Notes: generated from the letters alone by a model not told the origin. Counted from the stretch's first letter, positions 44,984 to 55,493 are shown. The stretch: 64,000 nt of DNA from CAVXEH01 sp963805305 (GCA_963805305.1 CAWDTM010000004.1:1-64000), one strand, 5' to 3'. Numbers and translations are program-made.

Positions 44984-45465
44984 GGCGTTCGCGCCAGGTC
45001 CTCCGTCTCCACGCGCAGGCACCAGACCGGTGCCGTCGAGTTGCGCATCACGTAGGGCACCGTGCGGCCGGCATCCCAGGCTCCCCCGAATCGCTTCTTA
45101 TAGCGTAGACCCATCACGATCAGGTCGGCCCCCCACTCCACCGCCTCGTCGACGATCGCCGCGCCCGCAGCACGGGCCTGGACCACGCCGGTCCGCGTCT
45201 TGACCTCGTGGTTGGTGAAGAACGTCTCGGCCCTGCCGAGCACCTCGTCGGCGAAGGCGACCGCCTCGGGGTTCTCGGCATCGAGCTGGCGGTCGAACGG
45301 CACCTCGACGACGTGGAGGAGCGTGACCTCGCCCGGGGTTCCGCCAAGCAGCATCGTGGCCAGGCGGAGCGCCGACTCATCGGCCTCCGTGCCGGCCATC
45401 GGCACCAGGATGCGCTGGAAGAGGAGCAGGGGCTGCTGCTTCTCGGGTCGGCGTCGGAAGACCAT
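44980..45465 (-). CDS. universal stress protein family (UspA)
   Basis: The 161-residue protein has the Usp fold: FQRILVPMAGTEADESALRL, TLLHVVEVPFD, and VEWGADLIVMGLRYKKRFGG. The ATP-binding G-x2-G-x9-G(S/T) signature is degraded (GLRYKKRFGGAWDAGRTV), so it may be a non-ATP-binding member. It leads the run Usp-RCK-RCK. Linkage of Usp proteins to K+ transport regulation is seen in other bacteria. Good start ATG with GGAG four bases upstream. Confidence 0.82.
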   Translation of the reverse strand: MVFRRRPEKQQPLLLFQRILVPMAGTEADESALRLATMLLGGTPGEVTLLHVVEVPFDRQLDAENPEAVAFADEVLGRAETFFTNHEVKTRTGVVQARAAGAAIVDEAVEWGADLIVMGLRYKKRFGGAWDAGRTVPYVMRNSTAPVWCLRVETEDLARTP

Positions 45466-45540
45466 GGCTCCGGTATCGTAGCGGTCGCCTCGCGGGCGGG
45501 CACCCGGATCGTGGCGGGCGCCACGTTCGGGCGGCGACCG

Positions 45541-46263
45541 TCATCGCCCCCAGGTGAGCCGCTCGCTGAGCCTGGCGGGCAGACCCGCGTCACGCATCCG
45601 CGCCTGCGTGCGGCCGATGTCGTAGGCCACCCGGTGGAATTCGGCCGTCGCCGCTCGGTCGTCCAGGATGAGGTAGGCGCTGGCGGGGATGCCGTCGCGC
45701 GGCTGGCCCACGCTTCCGGGGTTGAGGAGCGCCCGACGGGCATCGAGCCGGATGGGCTCGCCGGGGATCGCGGGGAGCATCTCGACCCGGGCCCCGTCGG
45801 CGCGGAAGATGATGGGCAGGTGCGTGTGCCCGAAGGTGCACAGCCAGGTCTCGAAGGAGGCCATGTTCGCCGAGGCGACCGACGGCGAGGTGATGTATTC
45901 CCAGACGGGGTCGCGAGGGGAGCCGTGCACCGCGGTGAGGTCGCCGCTGACGCGGGTCTCGGGCAGGGTGGCGAGGTACGTTCGCGCATTGGCGTCGAGC
46001 TGGCCGGCGGTCCACTCGATGGCGGCCCGCGCATCGGTGTTGAAGTCCTCCGCGCTGATGCTGCCGATGGCCGCGGCGTCGTGGTTCCCGAGCACGGACC
46101 TGGCTCCGAGCTCCTGCAGGACACGGATCACCTCGTTTGGCTGCGGGCCGTAGCCGACGATGTCGCCCAGGACCCAGATCTCGTCCACGGGCGGGAGGTC
46201 GGCACGCACGGCCTCGAGCGCCGGCAGGTTGCTGTGGATGTCCGAAAGGACGGCAATGCGCAT
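45541..46263 (-). CDS. calcineurin-type metallophosphoesterase
   Basis: The 240-residue enzyme has the metal motifs LSDIHSNLPALEAV, LGDIVGYGPQPNE, GNHDAA and FGHTHLP, matching YfcE/MJ0936-like phosphodiesterases with unknown physiological substrate. The final 80 residues carry the strand NPGSVGQPRDG typical of the family. A TATACT box ten bases before the ATG suggests a very short 5' leader. It is separate from the Usp run (75 bp). Confidence 0.85.
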   Translation of the reverse strand: MRIAVLSDIHSNLPALEAVRADLPPVDEIWVLGDIVGYGPQPNEVIRVLQELGARSVLGNHDAAAIGSISAEDFNTDARAAIEWTAGQLDANARTYLATLPETRVSGDLTAVHGSPRDPVWEYITSPSVASANMASFETWLCTFGHTHLPIIFRADGARVEMLPAIPGEPIRLDARRALLNPGSVGQPRDGIPASAYLILDDRAATAEFHRVAYDIGRTQARMRDAGLPARLSERLTWGR

Positions 46264-46273
46264 GGGCCGGACG

Positions 46274-46279
46274 AGTATA
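46274..46279 (-). promoter_or_regulatory. -10 element of the phosphoesterase gene
   Basis: TATACT on the minus strand ends ten bases before ATG 46263, placing the transcript start within a few bases of the coding region. No -35 box is obvious. The same element and placement recurs at 27853, 47274 and 58232. Confidence 0.45.
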
Positions 46280-46298
46280 GCGACGGACCCCGGCGCGC

Positions 46299-47060
46299 TC
46301 AGCCCAGGGGACGGCGCCCCGGCTCGCCGGGCCGTCGCGGAAAGCGGGGCGGCGTGGGTCGCAGCTTCACGGCTCGCACGAGGGTATGGCCGCCCAGCAG
46401 GCTGGGTGCGGACCGTCGGATGGTGACCCGGCCGCCGCCCACCTCGCCCAGGGCGGTCCTGCCGCGCCGGACCTCCTCGTCGTCCGGGCCGAGCGGACCC
46501 TTCCAGGCAACGAGCACGCCCCCGACCCCGAGGAGCGGCATGGCCAGCTCGGCCAGGGCCGGAAGCGCGGCGCAGGCGCGAGCCGTCACCAGCCATGCCC
46601 GCTCGCGGTGGCGCGGATCACGTCCAAGGGTCTCCGCGCGTGCTGCGACGACCTCGACGTTGGCCAGGCCCAGGGCCACGACCATCTCCTGCAGGATCGC
46701 GGCCTTCCTGCCGGCCGAGTCGACGAGCAGCCAGTGGGTCGCGGCCCGAGCGATGGCGAGCGGGATGCCCGGGACGCCGCCCCCCGAGCCCAGGTCGATC
46801 GCGTTTGCGGGGGCGATCTCGTCGATGAGCGGCAGGGCAACCAGGGCGTCGAGGAGGTGGAGTCGAGCCACCGCCTCCGGATCGACGACACGCGTGAGGT
46901 TCACCCGTTCGTTCGCCGCGAGCAGCAGCGCCACGTACTGCTCCAGCCGATCCAGCGTGCCGGGCGGCAGATCCAGCCGGAGGCCCGGCAGCCGGAGAAG
47001 GTCCGTCTCCAGGGTGGCACGCCCCCTGTGCGCGGCCGCCAGGTGCTCTGCTCCGGACAT
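46299..47060 (-). CDS. rsmG: 16S rRNA (guanine527-N7)-methyltransferase
   Basis: RsmG methylates G527 of 16S rRNA. The 253-residue protein carries VNLTRVVDPEAVARLHLLDA, the SAM motif DLGSGGGVPGIPLAIA, VDSAGRKAAIL, and a late VTARACAALPALAELA. In many bacteria rsmG neighbours the replication origin, and here the adjoining intergenic region has two DnaA boxes. parA/parB and mnmG are not next to it in this window. Confidence 0.93.
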   Translation of the reverse strand: MSGAEHLAAAHRGRATLETDLLRLPGLRLDLPPGTLDRLEQYVALLLAANERVNLTRVVDPEAVARLHLLDALVALPLIDEIAPANAIDLGSGGGVPGIPLAIARAATHWLLVDSAGRKAAILQEMVVALGLANVEVVAARAETLGRDPRHRERAWLVTARACAALPALAELAMPLLGVGGVLVAWKGPLGPDDEEVRRGRTALGEVGGGRVTIRRSAPSLLGGHTLVRAVKLRPTPPRFPRRPGEPGRRPLG

Positions 47061-47328
47061 GGAAAAATGCTCCCGCAGGTGGCGTTTCGGTCTTCCCGGC
47101 CGTCGTCGGTGGGTGAGGCCGGCTTTCGCATCGGCTCCGACGACGCCCGGTTACCGTACTCGGCCACCGGTGGAAGCAGGACCGCCATCGTGCTCCGTCG
47201 GTCTCCTCGGGACAACCGGGTTTTCCACAATCGCGGTCGCTCGATCCACGAATGTGGATAACCGCCCGCGCGCTATACTCGCGATCGATGGCGCCGAACG
47301 CCCTTGTGGCAGGAACGAACGAGGTCTC
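47061..47328. other. rsmG intergenic region with two DnaA-box sequences
   Basis: Between divergent rsmG and the gene at 47329 lie TTTTCCACA (47221-47229, one mismatch to TTATCCACA) and TGTGGATAA (47253-47261, a perfect box on the other strand), facing each other across 23 bp. A TATACT -10 element for the plus-strand gene is at 47274-47279. Only two boxes are found, fewer than a typical oriC, and there is no obvious AT-rich unwinding element. Confidence 0.5.
47274..47279 (+). promoter_or_regulatory. -10 element upstream of the nuclease-like/hpt pair
   Basis: TATACT lies 49 bases before GTG 47329 and just downstream of the two DnaA boxes. A DnaA complex on those boxes would overlap the -35 region of this promoter. 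Confidence 0.4.
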
Positions 47329-47769
47329 GTGGCGGCGACGCTGACCGACGCGACCAGGCCACGCTTCGCGCATGCCAGCGAGGCTGAGCTGGCCCGGATC
47401 CTCGACTTCTACCAGGTCGAGTGGCGGTACGAGCCGGACGTGTTCCCCATCACCTGGAACGCCGGCGGCCTCGTCACCGAGTCGTTCGCCCCTGATTTCT
47501 ACCTTCCCCAGATCGATCTCTACGTCGAGCTGACCACCCTCAAGCAGTCGCTCGTGCGCAAGAAGAACAGGAAGCTCCGCTGGATGCGCCTGCTGTACCC
47601 GGAGGTGCGGGTCAAGCTCCTGTACGCTCGTGACTTCAAGGCCCTCATGATCAAGTACGGACGGCATGACTTCATGGCACAGGTCTTCGATGCCAACCTG
47701 CACAACGGGACCGGCCCGATGACGCCCGATGCGCGTCCCGCCGCGCGGGTCGCGGTCACCGCGGCATGA
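47329..47769 (+). CDS. PD-(D/E)XK nuclease-like protein upstream of hpt
   Basis: GTG 47329 (GAGG four bases upstream) gives 146 residues. The core ESFAPDFYLPQIDLYVELTT followed by KKNRKLRWM matches the PD...E-x-T...K layout of small restriction-endonuclease-fold proteins. No enzymatic role is known to me. It overlaps hpt by four bases (ATGA), so it is translationally coupled to purine salvage, an odd partnership that may reflect a nucleotide-linked function. Confidence 0.65.
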   Translation: MAATLTDATRPRFAHASEAELARILDFYQVEWRYEPDVFPITWNAGGLVTESFAPDFYLPQIDLYVELTTLKQSLVRKKNRKLRWMRLLYPEVRVKLLYARDFKALMIKYGRHDFMAQVFDANLHNGTGPMTPDARPAARVAVTAA

Positions 47770-48326
47770 CGATCCACGACGACGTCTCGGAGGTGCTCCT
47801 CACTCACGAGCAGCTCCAGGCCCGGGTCGCCGAGCTGGGCCGGGAGCTGGCGGCGGACTACGGCGATCGTCAGCCGGTGCTCGTCTCCGTGCTCAAGGGG
47901 TCCATCGTCTTCCTCGCCGACCTGGTGCGCGCCACGGAGATCCCGCTCTCCGTGGACCTCATGGAGCTCTCGAGCTACGGCGGGGGCACCGAGACGAGCG
48001 GCCAGGTGCGCATCCTGAAGGACCTGTCCGGCTCCATCAAGGATCGTGACGTGGTCGTCGTCGAGGACATCATCGACACGGGGCTCACCCTGAACTACCT
48101 GCTCCGCTACCTCCATGACCGGGGTCCGGCGTCGGTGCGTATCTGCTGCCTGCTCGACAAGCCTGCGCGTCGCCTGGCGGACATCGAGATCGACTATCGC
48201 GGCTTCACCATCCCGGACCGCTTCGTGGTTGGCTACGGCCTGGACTTCGACGAGCGATATCGAAACCTGCCGTACATCGGCGTCCTGCGTCCATCGGTCT
48301 ACGGCGGGGCCGAGCCGGAGGCGTAG
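47766..48326 (+). CDS. hpt: hypoxanthine phosphoribosyltransferase
   Basis: The 186-residue salvage enzyme converts hypoxanthine or guanine with PRPP to IMP or GMP. Diagnostic segments are VLKGSIVFLADLVRA, the PRPP loop VVVVEDIIDTGLTLNYLL, the base-binding FVVGYGLDFDERYRNLPYIG, and the flexible-loop SSYGGGTETSG. Starts at an ATG overlapping the preceding gene. ftsH and tilS, common partners in other phyla, are absent. Confidence 0.95.
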   Translation: MTIHDDVSEVLLTHEQLQARVAELGRELAADYGDRQPVLVSVLKGSIVFLADLVRATEIPLSVDLMELSSYGGGTETSGQVRILKDLSGSIKDRDVVVVEDIIDTGLTLNYLLRYLHDRGPASVRICCLLDKPARRLADIEIDYRGFTIPDRFVVGYGLDFDERYRNLPYIGVLRPSVYGGAEPEA

Positions 48327-48329
48327 CCC

Positions 48330-48758
48330 ATGCCCCAGGGGACGCGGCGCTTCCGGCTTTTCGTGCTGCTGGGCTGCCTCCTGATGATCGCCTCCGGCTT
48401 CCTTCCCTGGTGGCACGCCGGAGGTGACACGGTGAGCGGGGTCCAGCTGCCGGCCGCGACGGGCCTGGGGCTCGAGGGGGTTGGCCTGCTCATCTATGGC
48501 GTGGCGATCCTGGCCCTCGTGCTGCTCGACATCGGCTACATCCGGGGGCGCTGGGGCTTCATCCTCGATGCGCCGTTCGTGTACCTGCTCCTGGGGCTGG
48601 TTGCCGCTGGCGCGCTCCTCTACCAGGGCTGGGAGCTGTGGTCGGTGGGCTACCTGCCGCTGCCGCAGCAGTCGCCCGGGCTGGCCGTGGCGGCCGTGGG
48701 GATCGCCACGCTCCTGTACGGTGCCGGCACCGGGTTCGGGACCCGTCGCGCCTGGTAG
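48330..48758 (+). CDS. four-helix membrane protein (142 aa)
   Basis: Four hydrophobic helices are visible (about residues 10-25, 50-70, 77-97, 112-132) with the exported loop WWHAGGDTVSGVQLPA. The first helix followed by L-P-W-W resembles small conserved membrane proteins of Actinobacteria and Chloroflexota. It begins three bases after the hpt stop and is probably cotranscribed. Function unknown. Confidence 0.6.
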   Translation: MPQGTRRFRLFVLLGCLLMIASGFLPWWHAGGDTVSGVQLPAATGLGLEGVGLLIYGVAILALVLLDIGYIRGRWGFILDAPFVYLLLGLVAAGALLYQGWELWSVGYLPLPQQSPGLAVAAVGIATLLYGAGTGFGTRRAW

Positions 48759-48779
48759 CACGCCGCGGGCGGAGTCGCG

Positions 48780-48914
48780 TCAGCGCGCGGCCGGGAGCAC
48801 CAGGGGGCTGATGAACAGCCAGCCCACGATGACGAGCACGAGGATCGCGCCCAGGATCAGCATCGGCCGCACGTCGGGCCGGTAGTCGCGGGGCGGACGA
48901 GGTGGCGGTGCCAT
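48780..48914 (-). CDS. small single-helix membrane protein (44 aa)
   Basis: ATG 48914 with GGAG five bases upstream opens a 44-residue peptide: a Pro/Arg-rich start (APPPRPPRDYRPDVR) and one strong helix (MLILGAILVLVIVGWLFISP). It lies 18 bp downstream of livF on the same strand, so it may be the last gene of the liv operon. Its size hides it from usual gene-length cut-offs. Confidence 0.55.
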   Translation of the reverse strand: MAPPPRPPRDYRPDVRPMLILGAILVLVIVGWLFISPLVLPAAR

Positions 48915-48932
48915 TCGTCTCCTGACCAGAGC

Positions 48933-49700
48933 TCAGATCTCGCCGAGGTACGCCTGTCGCACCTGCTCGTTGGCGGCCAGGTTCTTCGCGGAGTCGGAGA
49001 GGAGGATCATCCCGGTCTGCAGCACGTAGCCGCGATGTGCCACGTTGAGCGCCATGAGCGCATTCTGCTCCACGAGGAGCACGGTCGTTCCCTGGCCGTT
49101 GATGTCGGTGATGATCCGGAAGATCTGCTCGGTGAGGAGCGGCGAGAGGCCCATGGACGGTTCGTCCAGGAGCAGGACGCTGGGACGTGCCATGAGCGCG
49201 CGGCCGATGGCGAGCATCTGCTGCTCACCGCCGGACATGGTCCCGGCCTTCTGCGTGCGCCGCTCCCGGAGGCGCGGGAACAGGTCGTAGACCCGGGTCA
49301 CGTCCTCCTCGATCGATGCGCCGCGGCGGCTGAAGGCGCCCATCTGCAGGTTCTCGTACACGCTCATCCGGCTGAAGACCCGGCGTCCCTCCGGGGAGTG
49401 AGCGATGCCCAGCTTCACGACCTCGTGGGCGGGGAGCGCCTGGATCTCCCGGCCGGAGAGCTTGACCGTGCCGGTGCGCGGCTTGTGGGTGCCGCTGATG
49501 GCCCGGAGGGTGGTGCTCTTGCCGGCGCCGTTGGAGCCGATGAGGGTCACGATCTCGCCCTTGTTGACGTGCAGCGTCACTCCCTTGAGCGCCTCGATGT
49601 TCCCGTAGAAGACGTGGAGATCATCGAGCTCCAGGAGCGGCTGATCGGCCTGCGGATCCGCTACGCGCTGGGGCGTGGTGACGGCGGCCTGCTCGGTCAT
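48933..49700 (-). CDS. livF: branched-chain amino acid ABC transporter ATPase LivF
   Basis: The 255-residue ATPase has Walker A GSNGAGKSTTLRAI, the signature TMSGGEQQMLAIGRALMARP, Walker B VLLLDEPSMGLSP and the family-specific NALMALNVAHRGYVLQTG. Family: LivF of the HAAT class, energising import of Leu/Ile/Val or related ligands. Overlaps livG by four bases. Confidence 0.93.
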   Translation of the reverse strand: MTEQAAVTTPQRVADPQADQPLLELDDLHVFYGNIEALKGVTLHVNKGEIVTLIGSNGAGKSTTLRAISGTHKPRTGTVKLSGREIQALPAHEVVKLGIAHSPEGRRVFSRMSVYENLQMGAFSRRGASIEEDVTRVYDLFPRLRERRTQKAGTMSGGEQQMLAIGRALMARPSVLLLDEPSMGLSPLLTEQIFRIITDINGQGTTVLLVEQNALMALNVAHRGYVLQTGMILLSDSAKNLAANEQVRQAYLGEI

Positions 49701-50496
49701 GCGCCCGTCGCCTGCTTGCCGAGGTAGGCCTCGATGACCCGCGGGTTGGTCCGGATCTCCTCCGGGCTGCCCTCCGCGATCTTCTCGCCGTAGTCGAGGA
49801 CCGTGATCCGCTCGCTGACGCCCATCACCACCTTCATATCGTGCTCGATCAGGAGGATCGACAGCCCAAGCTGGTCGCGCAGGTCAGAGATGAGGTGCGT
49901 CGTCCTGCCCGTCTCGGCAGGGTTCATGCCCGCGGTCGGCTCGTCGAGGAGCAGCAGCTTGGGGTCGCTGGCCAGCGCGCGCGCGATCTCGAGCCGCCGC
50001 TGGTCACCGTACGGGAGGTTGCGCGCCCATTCCTCCTCGTAGCGCCGCGGCAGGCCCACGATGTCGAGGAGCTCCCGCGCGCGCGCGGCCGTGGCCGTCT
50101 CCTCGGCGCGGGTCGCGGGCGTGCGCACCACCGAGTCCCACCAGTGCGCGTGCATCCGGACGTGGCGGCCGACCATGATGTTCTCCAGGGTCGTCATGTC
50201 GCCGAAGAGCCGGATGTTCTGGAACGTGCGGGCCACGCCCAGCTCGACGATCTCATGGGGCGTGAGGCCCACGGTGCTCGTCCCGTCGAAGACGATATCG
50301 CCGATCGTCGGCTCCAGCATCCCGGTCAGCTGGTTGAAGAAGGTCGTCTTCCCGGCGCCGTTTGGCCCGATCAGCGACACGATGCCCCGGCGAGGAATCG
50401 CGAAGTCCACGTCCTTGTTCGCCACCAGGCCGCCGAATCGCATGGTCACCTTGGAGGCGACGAGGATGTTGTCGTCGGCTGGCATCGCGGTCGTCA

Positions 50497-50500
<4 letters not shown>
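49697..50500 (-). CDS. livG: branched-chain amino acid ABC transporter ATPase LivG
   Basis: The 267-residue ATPase has VTMRFGGLVANKDVDF, Walker A GPNGAGKTTFFNQL, the LivG insert with FGDMTTLENIMVGRHVRMHA, the signature region LPYGDQRRLEIARALASDP and Walker B LLLLDEPTAGMNPAE. Pairs with LivF in a heterodimer. Overlaps livM by four bases. Confidence 0.93.
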
Positions 50501-52301
<1,801 letters not shown>

Positions 52302-52305
<4 letters not shown>

Positions 52306-53369
52306 GTGTTCTCCTTTCGGCCCAGGATCCCGCTGGGCCGGAAGATCAGGACGAGCACCAGCACGAGGAAGGCGACGACGTCCTTGAGCTGGTTCACCGA
52401 GGGGATGTTGAAGCCGTCAAGGAGGAGGTACGGTCCAACCGACTCCAGGACGCCGAGGAGCAGCCCTCCCAGCATGGCACCCACGATGTTGCCGATGCCG
52501 CCCAGCACGGCCGCGGTGAAGGCCTTGATGCCGGGCACGAAGCCCATGAAGTAGCCAACCTGGTTGAAGATCAGGGTGTAGAGGATGCCGGCCGCCCCGG
52601 CCAGCAGACCGCCGATGGCAAAGGTGGTGAGGATCACGCGATCGACGTCAATGCCCATCATGGCCGCGACGTCCTTGTTGTCGCTGACCGCCCGCATCGC
52701 CCGCCCGGTCCGGGTGCGCTCCACGAACCAGTAGAGGCCCAGCATCATGGCGATCGCCCCGAAGACGACCACGATCCGCGAGTACGAGATCTCGATCCCG
52801 AACAGGAAGATGCTGCCCTGGAACATCTGCCAGGTCGGGTAGGCCTTCACGCCGGCGCCGTACAGGCCGCGGAACGTGTTCTCCAGGAAGAGCGAGGCGC
52901 CGATGGCGGTGATGAGGGGAACCAGGCGCGGCGCGTTGCGCAGGGGGCGATAGGCGACCCGCTCCAGGACGACCGCGACGAGCGCCGCCACCCCGCTCGA
53001 GATGAGCAGGACGATGATGAAGGAGAGGACCTCGTTCTGGGCCAGGAAGCCCGACTTCGCCATGGCTGCGGCGGCGAAGTAGGCCGTGAAGGCCCCGGTC
53101 ATGAACACGTCGCCGTGGGCGAAGTTGATCATGAACAGGATGCCGTAGACGAGCGTGTACCCGAGCGCCAGGAGAGCGTACACGGCGCCCAGGGCCAGCC
53201 CGCCGACAGCCAGGCTCCCCCATTCGTCAAGGGTGAAGGTGCCCTTGCTGATGGTGGCGTACACCCCGGTCACCACGAACAGGATGACCACCACGCGGAG
53301 GATCGCCAGGACGATGTCCACCACGGACAGGTGTTCATGCAGCCCGAGCAGCCTGCGCACCATCGTCAT
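52302..53369 (-). CDS. livH: branched-chain amino acid ABC permease LivH
   Basis: The 355-residue permease carries a short extra N-terminal helix, then the LivH core: GGLALGAVYALLALGYTLVY, ILFMINFAHGDVFMTGAF, AYRPLRNAPRLVPLITAIGA and the EAA-like loop TRTGRAMRAVSDNKDVAAMM. First gene of the four-gene transporter body, 129 bp downstream of livJ with a terminator between them. Confidence 0.92.
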
Positions 53370-53430
53370 GCGTGCCCTCGCCTATCCCTTGCCCCCGCCG
53401 AGGTTGCCGGACGCCAGATCCCGAAAACGA

Positions 53431-53465
53431 GATGTGGGTGAGCCGAGAGCCGGCTCACCCACATC
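53431..53465 (-). terminator. rho-independent terminator between livJ and livH
   Basis: GATGTGGGTGAGCC (53431-53444) pairs perfectly over 14 bp with GGCTCACCCACATC (53452-53465) across a 7-base loop. On the minus strand it is followed by a CGTTTTC tract. Placed after livJ, it would allow more binding protein than transporter to be made from one promoter. Confidence 0.8.
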
Positions 53466-53498
53466 GTGCCTATCGCAGGAGCGTCCAGCCCGACCGGA

Positions 53499-54773
53499 TT
53501 ACGGCCAGACTCGCACGAACGCGCCGCTCTTGACCTGGACGACCGAGATCTTCGGGTCGGCGCAGTCGCCATCCGAGTTGCACGTCAGGGTTCCGGTGAT
53601 TCCGGCGTAGCCGCTGGTCGCCAGGAAGGCGTCCTTGAGGGCCGTGCGCGGGATGTACAGGTTCCCGTCGGCGTCGGTCAGCGCGACCTTCTCGATCGCA
53701 TCGAAGATCATGTTCGCCGCGTCAAAGGCGTGCGCATGGAACACGGAGATCGGGGCGGACTCGCCGGAGACCTCCTTGTACTTGGGGATGAAGGTTGACT
53801 CGTAGAAGCTGCCCGAGAAGTTCAGGTCCGGGCCGGACATGTACATCCCCTCGGCGGCCGAGCCGGCTGCCGACAGGAAGTCCGGGGTCTGGATGCCGTC
53901 GGCACCAGCCAGGATCGTGTTCGCCAGGCCCTGGGTCTGCTTCGCCTGCTGGGTGATCAGGGCACCCTCGGCGACGAAGATCGGGTAGTAGAGGAGCTGC
54001 GGGCTTCCGGTACCGATCTTGGTCAGGACCGAGCTGAAGTCGGTCTGGCCGACCGTGATCGCTTCCTGGTCCGTGATGGTTCCGTTGCACTTCGACTTGA
54101 AGTTGTCCGCGAAGACCTGCTGCAGCTGCTGCGCGTACGGGCTGCCGTCATGGATGGTGGCGGCCGACGTGACCTTGAGCACGGTGCAGGCGAACTCCGC
54201 CATGGCCGCGCCCTGGACCTTGTCGTTGTGCGCGGTGCGCGCGTAGAAGGGCTGGTGGGTCGCCGGATCGGTCAGCGACGGCGCCGTGTTGGACGGCGAG
54301 ACGAGCAGGATGCCCGCCTGGCTGAGGATCTCGGCCGCCGGGACACCGGCGCTCGAGCAGCTCGTGCCCACGACGGCCACGATGCTGGGATCTGCCTTCA
54401 GCTGGTTTGCCGCGGCGGTACCGCCATCGGCACTGCAGCCGCCATCGGTGTCGGTCTCCTTGACGTCATGGCCGGCGACCTGGCCCTTCAGGGCGACTGC
54501 GACCTTGACGCCGTACTGGCTGTCGAGGCCGAGGGACGAGTTGGCGCCGCTGATGACGAGCGCGGTGCCGAGGTTGATGGAATCGCTCGGGCCGTACTGA
54601 ACGCAGCCGAACGGATCAGCGGCACAGACCGCCGTCGGGTCCTGGCCCGATGATGCCGACGCCGTCCCCGAGCCGGTCGGCGTGGTGCTGCCGCCCCCGT
54701 TGTTGCTCGAGCAGGCGGCAAGGATGAGCAGCACAACGGTGAGGATGGCGCTCAGCCGAAAGAGTTTGTGCAT
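53499..54773 (-). CDS. livJ: branched-chain amino acid ABC substrate-binding lipoprotein LivJ
   Basis: ATG 54773 (GGAGGAG six bases upstream) gives 424 residues. The signal peptide ends in a lipobox LAAC with lipidated C21, followed by a Ser/Gly/Thr linker. The receptor domain shows the family landmarks GTALVISGANSSLGLDSQYG, VAVVGTSCSSAGVPAAEILS, the pocket region NTAPSLTD and a late VFHAHAFDAANMIFDAIEKV. Ligand class: branched-chain or similar amino acids. The exact ligand is not fixed by sequence. Confidence 0.92.
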   Translation of the reverse strand: MHKLFRLSAILTVVLLILAACSSNNGGGSTTPTGSGTASASSGQDPTAVCAADPFGCVQYGPSDSINLGTALVISGANSSLGLDSQYGVKVAVALKGQVAGHDVKETDTDGGCSADGGTAAANQLKADPSIVAVVGTSCSSAGVPAAEILSQAGILLVSPSNTAPSLTDPATHQPFYARTAHNDKVQGAAMAEFACTVLKVTSAATIHDGSPYAQQLQQVFADNFKSKCNGTITDQEAITVGQTDFSSVLTKIGTGSPQLLYYPIFVAEGALITQQAKQTQGLANTILAGADGIQTPDFLSAAGSAAEGMYMSGPDLNFSGSFYESTFIPKYKEVSGESAPISVFHAHAFDAANMIFDAIEKVALTDADGNLYIPRTALKDAFLATSGYAGITGTLTCNSDGDCADPKISVVQVKSGAFVRVWP

Positions 54774-54834
54774 CCGGTCTCCTCCAGGTAGCTCGGGAAG
54801 GCGCATGGGCGCGGCCCCGGAAAGGTGCCGCGCA

Positions 54835-54866
54835 TGATACTGGCGCCGTGCTTGGATAGGCAAGCA
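54835..54866 (-). promoter_or_regulatory. livJ promoter with overlapping inverted repeat
   Basis: On the minus strand, -35 TTGCCT (54864-54859) and -10 TATCAT (54840-54835) are 18 bp apart. GCTTG-gatagg-CAAGC (54851-54866) overlaps the -35 box and may be a repressor site. Leader to ATG 54773 about 55 bases. Confidence 0.55.
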
Positions 54867-55016
54867 GTTTGCGCCTTTTCATTGATAGCCGGGCGGCAAT
54901 CTCCGCGTTCATTCCCCCTCGCGTCCCGCCCGCAACGGGTTCGGGGGTCCGACGTGCTATCCTCTGACGGGTACGTCATGCAGCCTCTCCGCTGCGTTTC
55001 GCTCCCGAGAGGTCCC

Positions 55017-55493
55017 ATGGAGGTATCTGTCCGAACCGCCCGACTGACCGATGTCGATGCAGCCGTGCGCGTGCTCGCGCGAGGCGCCGTCGACCGCGAA
55101 GCCGGCGGGGATGATGCAGATCGCCTCCGACACCTGCTCTTCGTCCCCGCGGCAACGATCGTCGTTGCGATTGCGGACCGCCGGGTTGTCGGCGTGGGGA
55201 TCCTCTCGATCCGTCCTTCCGTGCGTTCCGGACCTTTCGTCGGCGTTGTCGACGAGCTGGGAACCGATGGCGCCGGAATCACGGGGAGCGCCGCGGAGGC
55301 GCAGGACGCCGCGCTTCGAGGTGAAGCGGCGAGCCGGATGCTCGATCAGCTCATCACCTCGGCGCGCAACAAGGGCTGTTCGCGCGTGGAGATCACCGAT
55401 CCCCTCGCCTCTGCCGAACCGGCGCTCATCGAGCAGGCCGGTTTCGAGCGGCGAGGGGCGCTCATGAGCCGCGCCATCGGTCTCATCGGCTGA
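55017..55493 (+). CDS. GNAT-family acetyltransferase-like protein
   Basis: ATG 55017 with GAGAGG five bases upstream gives 158 residues. The layout is that of a GNAT: VRTARLTDVDAAVRVLARG, strand AATIVVAIADRRVVGVGILS, an acetyl-CoA-site-like segment (EAASRMLDQLITSARNKGCSRV) and a terminal AGFERRGALMSR. The Q/R-x-x-G-x-G/A pyrophosphate loop is weak, so activity is uncertain. Monocistronic. Confidence 0.65.
   Translation: MEVSVRTARLTDVDAAVRVLARGAVDREAGGDDADRLRHLLFVPAATIVVAIADRRVVGVGILSIRPSVRSGPFVGVVDELGTDGAGITGSAAEAQDAALRGEAASRMLDQLITSARNKGCSRVEITDPLASAEPALIEQAGFERRGALMSRAIGLIG

Noticed and set aside
45208..47045. Left part of the 853-codon plus-strand frame
   Set aside because: Only the end (from GTG 47329) is coding-like. 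The rest is opposite usp, phosphoesterase and rsmG.
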